Shown: positions 12,421 through 23,198, numbered from the stretch's first letter. The stretch: DNA of 64,000 nt from Branchinecta lynchi (GCA_023053575.1 JAKZAP010000005.1:9982001-10046000); one strand, 5' to 3'. Translations and numbers: made by a program. The notes: generated by a model from the letters alone, not told the origin.

Positions 12421-12812
12421 AGTTCGGCCGGAATCCGGATGAAACCGGAGAATTTGTTTATAAGTTAAAGTTTAATTTAATTTTATGTTCGATAGAGGGG
12501 TAAGGAGATTCGCTGAACTCGTTTTTGGGCTTTATTGTTTTGCCGGATAAGCAGTTCGTCCGGAATTCGGCCGAAACCGGAAATCTGCCCGAAGTAAGGC
12601 AGGAAGTTTCGATCAGTTTCGTCAAAATAGATATGACCATTTCTGAACTTGGTTTTCTCAGATGATTAGCTATTTGGCCTTAATCGGTTTCTAAATTTTA
12701 GTAGTAAACATGTTCAAAGAGTCTGTCGAAGACTGGATTTGGCGAAGACAAGACCATTGTCTGTACGAAATATTAAATTTGTGGGATCCCATCGAAGCCT
12801 TTGGTCTAGTTT
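12421..12812 (+). mobile_element. Family A copy A2 (5'-truncated)
   Basis: Begins inside the tandem units (GGCCGGAATCCGGATG) and ends GGGATCCCATCGAAGCC, TTTGGTCTAGTT. It abuts the 62-bp minisatellite on its left. Confidence 0.7.
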
Positions 12813-12861
12813 CTGGAGCTCAACAGTAAACTAATAACCATACACTAGTCACTTTTTTAGC

Positions 12862-13173
12862 TTTTTGGGATCCCAAAACGTAAGTGGAGGACATCGCAAA
12901 AGTTGTTCGTCTGTCCGTCCGTCCGTCTGTGCGCGCTGTAACTCTCGAAGGGAATGAGATATTTTGATGAAACCTGGTGTGAGGACTCTTTAGAAACAGA
13001 TTTTGTGATAGTCGATTATGGGGTAAGAAGACATGGTGAACACGATGGTGAAAACGCGTGAAAAAGCTGGTGAAAAAGCTACATGTCATCGGACAAGTAG
13101 CTCGCTCGGAATCCAGCTAAAACCGGAAAATTTGTTAAAAGTAAAAGTTTTATTTGAAGCTGATTAGATGTTC
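12862..13173 (+). mobile_element. Family A copy A3 (3'-truncated)
   Basis: Start TTTTTGGGATCCCAAAACG, microsatellite at 12905-12930, GATGAAACCTGGTG, then one internal unit, breaking off near 13173. With A2 it leaves a 50-bp spacer between one copy's 3' end and the next copy's 5' end. Confidence 0.7.
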
Positions 13174-13589
13174 GGGTCATCGAACGAAATGCACCCCTTC
13201 GCTAGCGATTCACCCCTCACACTGGTGCGTTTTCAGAAATGCAAGCTGTGAATTTTAATGCCAGCTTCTCTGGATCGAGATGAGCACTAGATACATGCTT
13301 TTTGTCTGTTAATTAGTATTAGTATACTGTTCGGTAGGCCGAAATTAAGGCCACATATGGTTACAGGCAGTGTCTATCATTCCCCTACCTGGGAACCGGT
13401 ACTCCACACGCTATTGTTCCCCGTTTCTCGGGGATTCGATCTGCCAGGAGCTAACGTTCCCCGACAGATCGGGGAAACCCTTCCTATAAAGCTCCTACGA
13501 GATAGGCTGGAAGAAAGGTTTATGGTCGTTCCCACCTCTGTAGATGGTTGTACATCTCTGGTGGTCATAGATCTCTGGCTCCGTCACTG
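13174..13589. other. No gene; TTCCCC/GGGGAA repeats
   Basis: Contains GTTCCCCGTTTCTCGGGG and CGTTCCCCGACAGATCGGGG at 13415-13480, resembling single units of the 62-bp minisatellite 1 kb to the left. Confidence 0.4.
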
Positions 13590-13924
13590 TCCGTAGTGGG
13601 AAATCATGCAGCGCGGCCTCACCGTAGCGGAAGCGTGGTTCTGGCGGAGTCGCCTAACCCAGCTCCGACTGCTAACTAGCGCTGCAGGGTGCCGTAGGAC
13701 TGGAGACCCTACGGTCAAACATATCTCGAAGAAACAACGGCACTGACGTACCAAGGAAATGAAACTCTGGCTACGGAATACCCGGGAAGCGATGCGGTGG
13801 AGGTGCCGGCGCCTCCACTGAGAAGTGGTAGGTCGGCCCCCTTATCAACAACCGACAATCCCTGAACCCAGGGTGCTGCCTTGTCAACAACCAACAATCC
13901 CTACGCCTAGGGTGCTGGTATGTC
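13590..13924 (+). mobile_element. RTE-like retrotransposon, 5' region
   Basis: GC-rich sequence directly preceding the endonuclease frame of the RTE-like element, with no stop-free frame of interest. It is taken as 5' UTR or degraded N-terminus because GC content and position fit. The left edge of the element is not defined. Confidence 0.35.
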
Positions 13925-14705
13925 TGCTCGATGAAATGCTTGACGACGCAAGTTTCAATTGCCGATGAAATTCTACGCTACAACCCGGACATAATTTGCT
14001 TATCAGAGACTCGTGTAATCGGAGTGCTCGACAACCATATGATCTCGACATCTCTGGACGAGACACAGTTCACCTTCCTGAATTCAGGCAGACGGCTCTG
14101 GCAAAGACGGCGTGGCTTCATTCTCAGTCAGGAGGCCAACAAATCTCTTCTGGAATGGATTCCAGTTTCCGACCGTCTGGCAAAGGCTCGCTTCAAAGGA
14201 CAGTTTTTCGACAACACCATGATATCCGCCTACGCTACAACCAAAGACTCCGATGCATCAATAAACCACTGTTATCAAGAACTAGCCAAACAAGTCCGGG
14301 AAACACCCAACAGGGATCTCCTGATAATTGCTGGAGATCTTAACGCCCATGTTGGCAGCAAAGTCTCTGACGCCGAGCGAAGTGTTGGACGATTTGGCTT
14401 CAGAGCAAGATGTGAAAGGGGTGCTAGTCTTGTGCAGTTCGCTACTCTGAACAGCCTTCCGATAGCAAACACGCTCTTCAAACACAAAACCTCACACTGA
14501 GTCACTTGGCGATCCCGAGATGGTAGAGCACAATCTGTTCTGGACTTCTTCTTGGTGTCAAACCGCTGGATCAGCTCTGTCCAAGACTGTAGGCCATACC
14601 GCGGCGCCAATACTGGGTCAAAGAGCCGCTCCTACCATGCACTTCTCAAAATGACGATCAAGCTCAGACTCGCCACCAGGAAGTGGATCCCCCCCACCTC
14701 CATGA
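13925..14705 (+). pseudogene. Non-LTR (RTE-like) retrotransposon: apurinic-type endonuclease domain
   Basis: N-terminal endonuclease (APE/exonuclease III fold) of an RTE-like non-LTR retrotransposon, which nicks target DNA to prime reverse transcription. Visible motifs are DIICLSETRV (metal-binding Glu), ISAYATT, IIAGDLNAHVG (Asp and Asn of the active site), VTWRS, VLDFFLVSNRW and, at 14630-14638, Ser-Tyr-His, where the family has Ser-Asp-His. That catalytic Asp is therefore lost. A TGA at 14498-14500 interrupts the frame, which then continues in the same frame to the insertion of a Penelope-like element at 14777. The reverse transcriptase half resumes at 17176. The element sits in TMF1 intron 1, in antisense orientation to the gene. 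Confidence 0.85.
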
Positions 14706-14823
14706 TACGACATCACACGTCTTGAAGACAGAAGCATTCTAAGAAGGTTTCGATTGACCCTCTCCAACCATTTCTCTTTATTCAAACAATGTTACAACGG
14801 ATACGTCAGCTATGATTCTTCAT

Positions 14824-14867
14824 CAGCGATATTTCGGCCCTTCTTGGCAAGGGTCCTCGTCAGGCTG
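14824..14867 (-). ncRNA. Hammerhead ribozyme core, PLE left terminal repeat
   Basis: Minus-strand RNA reads CAGC, CUGACGA, stem II (GGaCCCUU / AAGGGCC with a 6-nt loop), GAAA, UAUC, GCUG. CAGC and GCUG pair as stem I. Stem III is reduced to almost nothing between GAAA and the UAUC cleavage triplet. Hammerheads with minimal or missing stem III are known from PLE terminal repeats. Cleavage after the C of UAUC is predicted. Confidence 0.75.
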
Positions 14868-15205
14868 TCAATCCTCTGGTTCTACTTCGGGGAAGGAAAC
14901 AAACCTGTAATAAATAACTGAAGCTTCTACCGACAATAAATATCTTGTTAAAGTAAATTATCTTCAAATACCACTATAATGAAAAAACTAGTCCTGAGAT
15001 TTAATTTTTGACAACGACGCTGTTTTTGCTGCACGATTGGGTCGATGACAGGAAAGGTTTTTTTCTGCATTTTGATCAACTTCGGGTTTTTTTATTAATA
15101 AGGGGCTGAAAACTTAAATATTATTTTATTAATGACCTCGTTCTACGTTTCTATTATGAATACTTGCCTGTATCTATTACTTTGAATAATCACTGCACGG
15201 AAAAA

Positions 15206-15612
15206 CTAGTGCCGAGATTTAATTTTGGACACGGCTGCTGTTTTTGCTGCACGATTGGGGCGACGGCAGGAAATATTTTTTTCTGCATTTTGATCGACTT
15301 CGGTTTTTTTGTTAATAGGGGACTGAGGCTTAAATTTTCTTCCCTTAATAACCCCGTTCCACGTTTCCGGTAGGGAGTACTCGCCTGTATCTCGGTTAAT
15401 GCCTGCTCGGTTTTTCTTTATCTGAACGGCTTCTCGAATGGTTTGATGGAGTCCGGTGCACGTTGCAAGAATTTGGGCTTTTTCAAAATGTACTGAATGG
15501 GATGGGTTTTCGAAAATATGTTCTGCAAGTACAGATTTGAAAGAGGTTCTCTCTGTCCTTCCTACGTAACGCTTTCCGCAATCACAAGGTATTGAATAAA
15601 TGCCTCTTTTGG
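15206..15612 (-). pseudogene. PLE GIY-YIG endonuclease domain and basic C-terminus
   Basis: Reads KRGIYSIPCDCGKRYVGRTE, the GIY and Y-x-G blocks of the GIY-YIG nuclease with the CxC pair typical of PLEs. It continues with SVLAEHIFEN, HSVHFEKAQIL, TIREAVQIKKN, INRDTGEYSLPETWN and a basic tail ending KIKSRH. In PLEs this domain cuts target DNA for integration. The domain is nearly intact in this copy and is linked to the RT by a single frameshift. A duplicate of its last 75 codons lies inverted at 16497-16745. Confidence 0.82.
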
Positions 15613-15615
15613 GAC

Positions 15616-16510
15616 TTAATCTTTTCCGGAGTTTAGGTAGGACAGCAAAGTATTTTGGGTTCTATGAAAGACTTGGATGTTGTATTTTTTCAAACTTTTG
15701 GACAATTTTTCGGTTACCCCGCGGACGTACGGAAGGTAAACGCGGGCATTTTTTTCTTCTGCCTCGCCATTACTAATAGAACTTACAGGATCTTTGGGGG
15801 ATGAATGCAGCTTCAGTCGTCTTCTGATGATCTGTTCAACCAGTTGAACGGGGTATTTGTTTCCAAACAGGACGTCCCGAATGGGGCAAAGTTCGTCATC
15901 TAGGAGATTTTTGTCGCAACTTTTGATGGCTCGGTCGACTAGTGAGGTAACTACTCCGCGTTTCACATATTCTGGCTGGTAAGAATCATATGGAAGGTAT
16001 CGATCATTCTGGGTGGGTTTTCTGTAGACTGAGCAGACAAAACTTCCTTCACTGTTAGCAATCAAAACATCTAGGTACGGCAGCTTCTGTGCATCATTTT
16101 CAAATTCAATGGTGAACTGGATAGTCAGTTGAATTGAGTTTAAAGTGTCAACAAAACTCACAATGTCTGTTTTTTTGGCCTTCCCATGCTGTGAAACCAT
16201 CATCAACATAACGTTTGTAGAAACTTGGAACCATCGGCGCGATACTGAAAGCGATTTCCTCAATTTTCCTCAGCGTTAATCCGGCGAGTCCCTGCGAAAT
16301 AGAGCTCTCCATCGCTGCTCCTTCATGCTGCCAGTAAAATTGCCCCATGTAGATGAAATATGTTGATTCCCAAACAAGTTTAAAACAATCTAGTATTTGG
16401 CTTACAGTTAGGGGGTTTTGTCTGCCAGTTCGGAATAATTCTCTAGTGCTTCTTTTAGGGCATTCAGAGTGAAATCTTTCCTGAGACTGGTGAACAATGA
16501 TACAGCATCA
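15616..16510 (-). pseudogene. PLE reverse transcriptase (5'-truncated)
   Basis: Telomerase-like reverse transcriptase of a Penelope-like element. The first visible motif is DAVSLFTSL (motif A, catalytic Asp), then FYWQHEGAAMESSISQG (motif B region), FYKRYVDDGF (motif C with the catalytic YVDD intact), LPYLDVLI and SVYRKPTQNDRYLPY, all PLE signatures. The frame is broken by small shifts near 16380, 16170 and 15650, and the palm and fingers upstream of motif A are missing. It is followed directly by the GIY-YIG endonuclease. Confidence 0.85.
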
Positions 16511-16745
16511 ATTTCGAGAAGCCGTTGCGATAAAGAAAAACCGAGCAGGCATTAATCGAGATACAGGCGAGTACTCCCTACCGGAAACGTGGAACGAGGT
16601 TATTAAGGGAAGAAAATTTAAGCCTCAGTCCCTTATTAACAAAAAAACCGAAGTCGATCAAAATACAGAAAAAAATATTTCCTGCCGTCGCCCGAATCGT
16701 GCAGCAAAAACAGCAGCCGTACCCAAAATTAAATCTCGGCACTAA
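16497..16745 (+). pseudogene. Second, inverted copy of the PLE endonuclease C-terminus
   Basis: The plus-strand frame reads AVAIKKNRAGINRDTGEYSL and ends KIKSRH at 16743. It is nearly identical to the minus-strand copy at 15206-15440. It starts within the domain, lacks GIY and Y-x-G, and belongs to the right-hand terminal repeat. A more degenerate tandem copy of the same segment follows at about 16760-16975, mirrored at 14985-15185 in the left arm. Confidence 0.8.
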
Positions 16746-17084
16746 TTTTTCCGTGCAGTGATTATTCAAAGTAATAGAAACAGGCAAGTATTCATAATAG
16801 AAACGTAGAACGAGGTCAATAATAAAATAATATTTAAGTTTTCAGCCCCTTATTAATAAAAAAAAAACCAAGTTGATCAAAATGCAGAAAAAATCCTTTC
16901 CTGTCATCGCCCCAATCGTGCAGCAAAAACAGCGTCTTTGTCAAAAATTAAATCTCAGGAATAGTTTTTTCATTATAGTGGTATTTGAAGATAATTTACT
17001 TTAATAAGATATTTATAGTCGGTACAAGCTTTAGTTATTTATTACAGGTTTGTTTCCTTCCCCGAAGCTGAACCAGAGGATTGA

Positions 17085-17128
17085 CAGCCTGACGAGGACC
17101 CTTGCCAAGAAGGGCCGAAATATCGCTG
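17085..17128 (+). ncRNA. Hammerhead ribozyme core, PLE right terminal repeat
   Basis: Plus-strand copy identical to the left one: CAGC 17085-17088, CTGACGA 17089-17095, stem II 17096-17116 with a bulged A at 17098, GAAA 17117-17120, TATC 17121-17124, GCTG 17125-17128. The inverted position relative to the left copy means one transcript carries one ribozyme sense and one antisense. Confidence 0.75.
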
Positions 17129-17175
17129 ATGAAGAATCATAGCTGACGTATCCGTTGTAACATTGTTTGAATAAA

Positions 17176-18832
17176 TGTTTCAAAGTCAGCTTGGGCTCAA
17201 AGAATATTCATCTCTCTTTGCTGGAGCCCAGCGAAAGTCCGATAATCATGATGTCGAAAAGTCTTGGGGAAGCCTCCGCGAAAATATTCGAAATGCGATT
17301 GAGGAAGTTCGTGGACGCCGGAAGCGGAAAAGGTCAAAACGGATTTCCGACCAAACCACACAGATTGCTGTGCGCAAGCAAGCCGTCAGTAACACCAACT
17401 CGGCGGAGTTCAAGGCCCTTCGGAATGAATACCACAGGTCAGCGCGACGGGACAGGCAGGAGTACTGGGATCGGATCGCAGACAAGATGGAGAACGCCGC
17501 AAAGAAGTCAGATTCAAGGAAGCTATTCCAGCTCTTTAAAGAAGCAACTGGCAAGAAACCCGCCATCTACTCTTCAATCCGGAACAACCTAGGAGTCCTG
17601 CTTACGAAGGAGAACGACGTCGTTGAGCAATGGAAGGCCCACTATCAGAAACTCCTGAACCCAATAGTTACTCCAACTACCAACAGAATGCCTCCAGAGC
17701 CTCCCAATCCTACTCCAGACCCCATCTACATCTCAGTAAACACCGATCTCCCGAGCATTTCTGAAATCCAAGAAGCTGTAAAACAGCTGAAAAACCACAA
17801 GTCTCCTGTGCCTGATTCTATCCCAGCCGAAATGTTCAAAGCTCGGGTTCTGGGTCTCATGGAAAAGCTCCACAGCCTCTTTCGTGCGATCTGGGAAAAG
17901 GAGGTATTCCCCCAGGATTGGAAAGACTCCATCATCATTCCGATTTTCAAAAAAGGAGACAGGACATCTTGCAAGAACTACCGCGGTATCTCCCTGAGCA
18001 GCATAGACGCCAAGATATTCTGTATAATTCTCCACAGACGATTCCGGACACAGAGGAGCGAGAGAACTAGGACCAACCAGGCATGCTTCCGGCCAGGGAT
18101 GGGCTGTATTGACCAACTCTTCACCCTCCGACAAATCCTGGAACATAGAGTCAAGCACCAGCAAATCTCTGTGGCGGTTTTATCGATTTCATCCCTTTAT
18201 ATTGACTACGGCGTACGGTAGGGCTGCGTACTATCGCCCACGCTCTACAGCTTCGCAATCGACTGGATTATGAAGAGAGAAGAGCTATGCAGAACCATGT
18301 GGGCATCGAAGTCAGCCCTGAGTTCTCCGTGACTGACCTCGATTACGCTGATGAAATCTACCTGCTCTCAGACTCAGCAGCCCAGGCCCAAAGGATGCTG
18401 GATGAATGAATGAATTTATTTCCAAAAAGCCTGTGGGGCAATGGCAGAAGGCGGGACCATTGGGGCTCAGAATCAGCTCTGAAAAAACAAAGTATATTTC
18501 CAACGAACCGTCGGATTCGGGCATCAAGCTGACCCAGTGTCCCATAGAGAAGGTTGACAAGTTCAAATACCTAGGCTCACTCATCAACGTTACAGGAAGC
18601 AGCAGGGAGGAAATCCTGCCCCGAATACCAGCTGCTAACGGCGTTTTCGCTCAGCTAAAAAAGGGTCTGTGGAGTCGCAGAGGCATCAGTCAAAACACAA
18701 AGGTTAGAGTTTACGAAGCCATGGTAAGATCCACCATTATTTACGGGTCGCAAACATGGAAAATAAAAGCTGCCGAGGCTCAATCTCTTAATCTGTCCGA
18801 CCAGGAATGCCTCCAAAAATCTTGGGAGTGAC
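17176..18832 (+). pseudogene. Non-LTR (RTE-like) retrotransposon: reverse transcriptase domain
   Basis: Continuation of the element whose endonuclease lies at 13925-14705. The frame reads KSWGSLRENIRNAIEE, EYWDRIADKME and VEQWKAHYQKLLN (linker), then the RT motifs QLKNHKSPVPDSIPAEMFKA, FPQDWKDSIIIPIFKKGD, CKNYRGISLSS, TNQACFRPGMGCIDQLFTLR. About 60 residues, including most of motif A after FIDF, are deleted just before YGVR-GCVLSPTLYSFAIDW. A TAG at 18219 and frameshifts follow. Motif C is YADE at 18344-18355 instead of YADD. The thumb region KFKYLGSLI and KVRVYEAMVRSTIIYG is recognisable. The copy is clearly inactive. Confidence 0.88.
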
Positions 18833-19245
18833 ACTCCGAGACCGTCTCAGTAACAACGAAATAAGGAGACGGTCCTCCCAAAAATACGATGCAACCTCAT
18901 TAGCAAAGAAACGCCGATTTCCTGGTTCGGCCACGTGAGCAGAAGAGAAGATTCCACCCTGGCGAAGAAAGCTCTGCAGTCTGCTGCCCCCCCCCCCCCC
19001 CCCCTGATACCCGGTTGGAAGAAACTCCGGGAGGTCAGCGTAAAACGTGGCAGAGCATCCTCAAGGAAGACCTCGAGCCCATCGGAGGCTTCCGCCGGCA
19101 TGGGAGGAAATGGGATCCATACTGGATCAAAATCAATGCCATTCACCGAAGGCCAATATTCATGGCACACCTTGATCCATCAGCTGCTGTCGCCAGGGAG
19201 AGCTGCACAACTTGCGTTCTGGCACAAGTACAAGTCAGTAAGTAA
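18833..19245 (+). pseudogene. RTE-like retrotransposon C-terminus and 3' end
   Basis: Frameshifted C-terminal tail. FGHVSRRE at 18933 is the usual WFGHV-RR motif. It is followed by an 18-base C run at 18987-19004, then WQSILKEDLEPIGGFRR, the GRP-x-x-TW-domain-like end of RTE-type proteins. The element ends in a short AGTAAGTAAG tail at about 19235-19245, consistent with the simple tandem 3' tails of the RTE clade. Confidence 0.7.
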
Positions 19246-19439
19246 GATTGGGGAATCATCTTGGTTGATCACAATATTTCTTATGAAGACGCTCTCATTA
19301 AACTGGAATTTCCTAAATTATCTAACCTCAGAAATACTCTTTCAAAAAATTTGGAGCAAAGATAATGTGTTGTCCTCAAGTGGGCCGTCTATCCCCCCTC
19401 CCTTACCGTCTTCTGGTCGTCGTTTCGAGAGGATATAGT

Positions 19440-19580
19440 TTTATCCCATCATTTATTTATGTTCATATCCTTCAAGTGTATTTGTTAATGTATTTGTGTA
19501 TGTGTATTTCGTAAATATTTTATTCCTCTTCTAGCTTTAAGCTCTTTGGAAAATAAACTTGATTTATTGATTGATTCTGG
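19440..19580 (+). repeat. CR1-like non-LTR 3' tail
   Basis: CTTCTAGCTTTAAGCTCTTT, AAAATAAACTTG then ATTGATTGATT. A matching minus-strand piece at 26021-26085 reads CTAGCTTTTAGCT, ATTAAACTTGATTGATTG. Short ATTG tails are typical of CR1/L2-type 3' ends. No RT is attached. Confidence 0.45.
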
Positions 19581-20390
19581 ACTTTCCCAACATAAAGTAC
19601 GATACATGAGAATATCCTTTGTTTGTCAAGTGCAGTCTAACAAAATATGAAAGAAGAACTAATCAGTTTGTTGCAATAATTCAAATTTCCAGGTCCACCA
19701 TGCCATGTTTATCATTCCTAGAGTGGCAAACCAGGGCTGATTTTTGCTGCAGAATGTGGGATTTTTCCCTTTTATGAGCAAATACAGTCCTGCTCAGCTA
19801 TTACCATAGATGGGGGTAAATGTGTATCCCATCATAGTTGCTACGTTGCAGACAACCATGTCAAGATAAAGATTCCCCTTTGATCTTTACGTTACGAATT
19901 GACTTTTCCATTTTCCTTCATGACAAAGCCTGGTTTTAAAGCCCCAAAAAACAACTTCCATAAAATCTACAAAACATGTTCTAATATCCTTCTATATCTA
20001 CTAGAGCCCATTGCCCAGCTTTGGTTGTCTTTAACTCACCACAGAAACTTCAAGAAAAGGTTTACAGGATCTGAAAAGAAAGACAGCTTCTACTTCTTCA
20101 TTGTCTTTTTTTTTTTGCTGAGATACTAGTGTACAAGCTGCATTGCCAGTAAAATTTCTATGAGGACCCACAAAATGTTTGGTGACTTCGTTACCATAAC
20201 GGTGGGTCACCCGAATTTTTTTTCTGTCATCATTTTTAACCGTAGGCAGGGCCGTCATGACTGGGGGGGGGGGAGGGGAATGCCCACCCCCAATGCTGTC
20301 AGCCTGTCTGTAAAAAATAACCGAGTCGGAGTGAAGCACCACGATTTTTGTCAAAATATTTATTTATTTTCACGAAAACAGCCGTTTTTC
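19581..20390. other. No recognised feature
   Basis: Intron sequence of TMF1. A G run with CCGTCATGACTGG at 20250 resembles the G-rich ends of DNA transposons but could not be paired. Confidence 0.4.
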
Positions 20391-20540
20391 TGAATATTTG
20401 TAGATTTTTCATCAAAATAGTCATTTTTTTTAAAACCAGTAGATTTTTCTGAAAATCAGTAGATTTTTTTGAAAATCAGTAGATTTTTTTGAGAATCAGT
20501 AGATTTTTCTGAAACTGAAAATTGGTAGATTTTTTTTTAA
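20391..20540. repeat. ~21-bp T-rich minisatellite
   Basis: Six to seven units of AATCAGTAGATTTTTTTGA, diverging at the edges. Related T-rich sequence continues to 20600. Confidence 0.8.
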
Positions 20541-21344
20541 ATGTAATTTTTGTTGTTGAAAACAGTAATTTTTTCTGCATAAAAAGTCAATAAAATTACC
20601 AGAAAGTCGGTAAATGCCTTGTCCCCCCCCCCCAAACATTTTGGCTAGTAACGCCTCCGACTGTAGGTACTTAGAAAATATGAAAGCAAATTGTATAATT
20701 ATTAGAAACAAACATGAATCCAGTATAAGAAAAACATTTAGTGTCTTAAACAGAGAAGATCTTTCTCATTTTGTCTTTCAGGCATTGACATTGACTCTCT
20801 TATACTGTAACAATGTGCGTTATGACTTCATTTCCATCACAACAGTGCCTAAATTTCTGAATTAAGAAAGATTTATCAGTGGATGTGGTTTTAAACACAC
20901 ATCTTTCAACAGGTTTAACGAGTTTTGCCAGGTTGTGGATCATCTAAGGCACATCTGAGCTAGAAAACTAGTTCTGTAGGGTGCGTGTGGAAATAAAAAC
21001 CAACGGAAATACTGTAGGCTCCAGTATTGAAACTTATGGGATTTTTACAACTGTCGAACTCTGGCTGTGGCTGGGCTGTGGTGATGGTGAGCCAGACTCC
21101 CATATACTTTGCCATCGGGACATTTAATCACTGGGATGTTTTGCTCAAGACAGTTTTACATGGGGACATTTCACGACTGAGCTCTTCTTGCCAAAAAGAA
21201 GGAGGAATCTTGCTTTGGCTTTGGCCTCCCATCATATTGCTACTAATTTACAGTAGAGGTACGCTTATGTGAATATTTGTTGACAGTGGACTTTACCATT
21301 TCATGCACTTGCTGTGTCTAAAGCTAACTACTGTTTAGTCAAAG
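20541..21344. other. No recognised feature
   Basis: TMF1 intron 1. AT-rich, with a C run at 20623; nothing assignable. Confidence 0.4.
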
Positions 21345-23198
21345 TAGGGTAACTATCCTAGTTCCCGAACGATTTTCACAGTTACTGGCAGATTTCTTTT
21401 AAAAAATTGCAAGAAATTTCCCCGAGCAGATAGAAGAAAACTCTTATCAACTGATCATTCGCTTTATGACTGGCTTACTTACTGGTACATGCCACCTTTC
21501 TAGTTTGAAGCGGATGGTCGTAACGGTACTTTTTCCGAACTATAGTATCATTTCTCAGTTTCCGAACGCCTAGAGATCAGAAAACTGTTCGGAACCAATG
21601 TTCGGAACCCATGTTCCAGTTCCCGAATTGTTCGTCTCAGTTACCGAACTTAGAATCAAAACCGAAACTGATTGTCGGTTCAGTTTCCAAACAGCAAACT
21701 GTGTCTTCATACCCGCAGCACCTGGGTAACACTAGTTGAAGGTTAGCTGTGTTCGTATTCGTCATTCCAACCATTGTTTTACCACAAGCTAATTTTTTAT
21801 AACGCTGTTTATGTACAGCGTTAGACTGCCGAGGGTAAGATATTTTCTTTGTTCGGCTGAACTGCCGTTTCATTTATCGTTAATGAAACGACAAACTAAG
21901 GTGGAAAGTAAGTTTCAATATTTGAGTTAGGTAACTAGGCGCGAAATTTCAATATTCTAAAAAAAAAAAAATTGTTAACCAAGTTTAGTTTTTCTTCAAC
22001 AGGTATGTAATGTCCTATGACAAACGGTAAGTATTATTACAATAATCTTCACACAGAAAATTAGTGGTGGAAATGGGAGGATGATATGAAGTCGTATCAG
22101 CCTCCAGAGAGGATGACATGAAGTCATCAGCTTCCAGAGAGGATGGTATGAAGTCATCAGTCTCCAGAGAGGACCTCTATTCGACGAAGTTATAACACGA
22201 GGCCTACTGAATACACAAGGCCTACTGAATTTCTGGTCTTCACCTGACTTTTTCCATAGTACGGACCAAGCACAGTAAACCAAAAATATCAATTCAGAAT
22301 GTAAGATCTTCAAAACTCGAACCACTTGATCAAGGAATTATAAACAGTACCGATAAGTCGCTTTTTCGCTAGATTTCATATGAATTAATATTCCGGAAAG
22401 AAAACTGATTATCGTAGTTTTCAACCCTATCTCACCTGTAAATTAAATCTTGGCTTACTTCTGGAGTAGGCTTGGTACTTGTACTTCAGTAAAACATAGA
22501 AGTACTTGGCACAACACTTCCCAGAACATTAATCCCACATATTCTTCTCGTTTGGTTTCATAAACCGTACGTTCGAGAACCGGGATTGTTTTTCCGAACA
22601 ATTCTTCTTCGGCCGTTCGGGGACCGGAAATGTGTCGTACGGATCGACGTCCAGTCTGTGCGTTTTCTTTAAAGCCTGAACAATAAGCAAAATAACTTGA
22701 TCAACGATTTATTAGAGCGGTCCTAGGCAATGAAACTAAAAAAAAACGGCGGAAACCACAGAAATAGGGATTCGAGGATTTCATTCAGAAACTCAAAAAT
22801 GCATGCAACCAGTTTCCGAACGAGAGTACCCTCGGCAAAAATTGTATAAATATGTTATAGGATGAGACATCAATAAAATGTGATACACGTTTTGCAGAGA
22901 AAGATGCCCTCTTTCGAATGGTGTCAAAATTTGTAATTTAAAGACTTAGCAAAATGGAAGGAAACTAATTGCAGAAGACCTCTTTCTAAGTATCAGATTT
23001 CCTTTATGGTTCTTTTATTCTTTTCGAGTGCGAGTTGACGGAGGAAAGGAACGAGTAAGAACAAAAGCGCACCATTACTGAATGGAATTTCAAAATTTTA
23101 TCCGAGCGTGCAAGCATCAGCTAGAGGATTTTGATTATTTTTCCGAACATCGAACTCATTGAGAGGTAGGACGTTCGGGAACAAGGATAGTTACCCTA
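21345..23198. mobile_element. TA-flanked TIR transposon (Tc1/mariner-like, non-autonomous)
   Basis: Inverted ends GGGTAACTATCC and its complement (GGATAGTTACCC) are flanked by TA at 21345-21346 and 23197-23198. The match extends into GTTCCCGAACG / CGTTCGGGAAC. Several variants of TTCCGAAC/GTTCGGAA lie within 350 bp of the left end and 650 bp of the right end, resembling subterminal transposase-binding repeats. The 1.85-kb interior has no recognisable transposase. TA duplication suggests the IS630/Tc1/mariner superfamily. Confidence 0.68.
22079..22177. repeat. 33-bp tandem repeat, 3 units
   Basis: CTCCAGAGAGGATGACATGA-type units, then ATGAAGTCATCAG, repeated three times inside the TA-flanked transposon. 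No function is assigned. Confidence 0.7.

Larger units (their letters stand above)
14777..17175 (-). mobile_element. Penelope-like element (PLE) inserted in the RTE-like element
   Basis: A 2.4-kb insertion bounded by inverted copies of TTTATTCAAACAATG at 14777 and 17175. The two outer arms of about 630 bp are inverted copies of one 3' end: a hammerhead-bearing terminal repeat plus a tandemly duplicated C-terminal coding remnant. The centre carries RT and GIY-YIG coding on the minus strand. The main copy is 5'-truncated near 16510, where it meets, head to head, the shorter plus-strand copy (16510-17175). This double inverted arrangement is typical of PLE terminal repeats (pLTRs). It interrupts the endonuclease/RT linker of the RTE-like host, so it is younger than that copy. 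No clear target duplication was seen. Confidence 0.85.

Noticed and set aside
15164..16787. Two near-identical 69-codon frames on opposite strands starting MPVSITLNNHC
   Set aside because: They are antisense shadows of the PLE endonuclease C-terminus in the two inverted arms.
18406..18430. GAATGAATGAATTTATTTCC looking like a short 3' tail insertion in the RTE element
   Set aside because: Too short to separate from a microsatellite slip within the retrotransposon.
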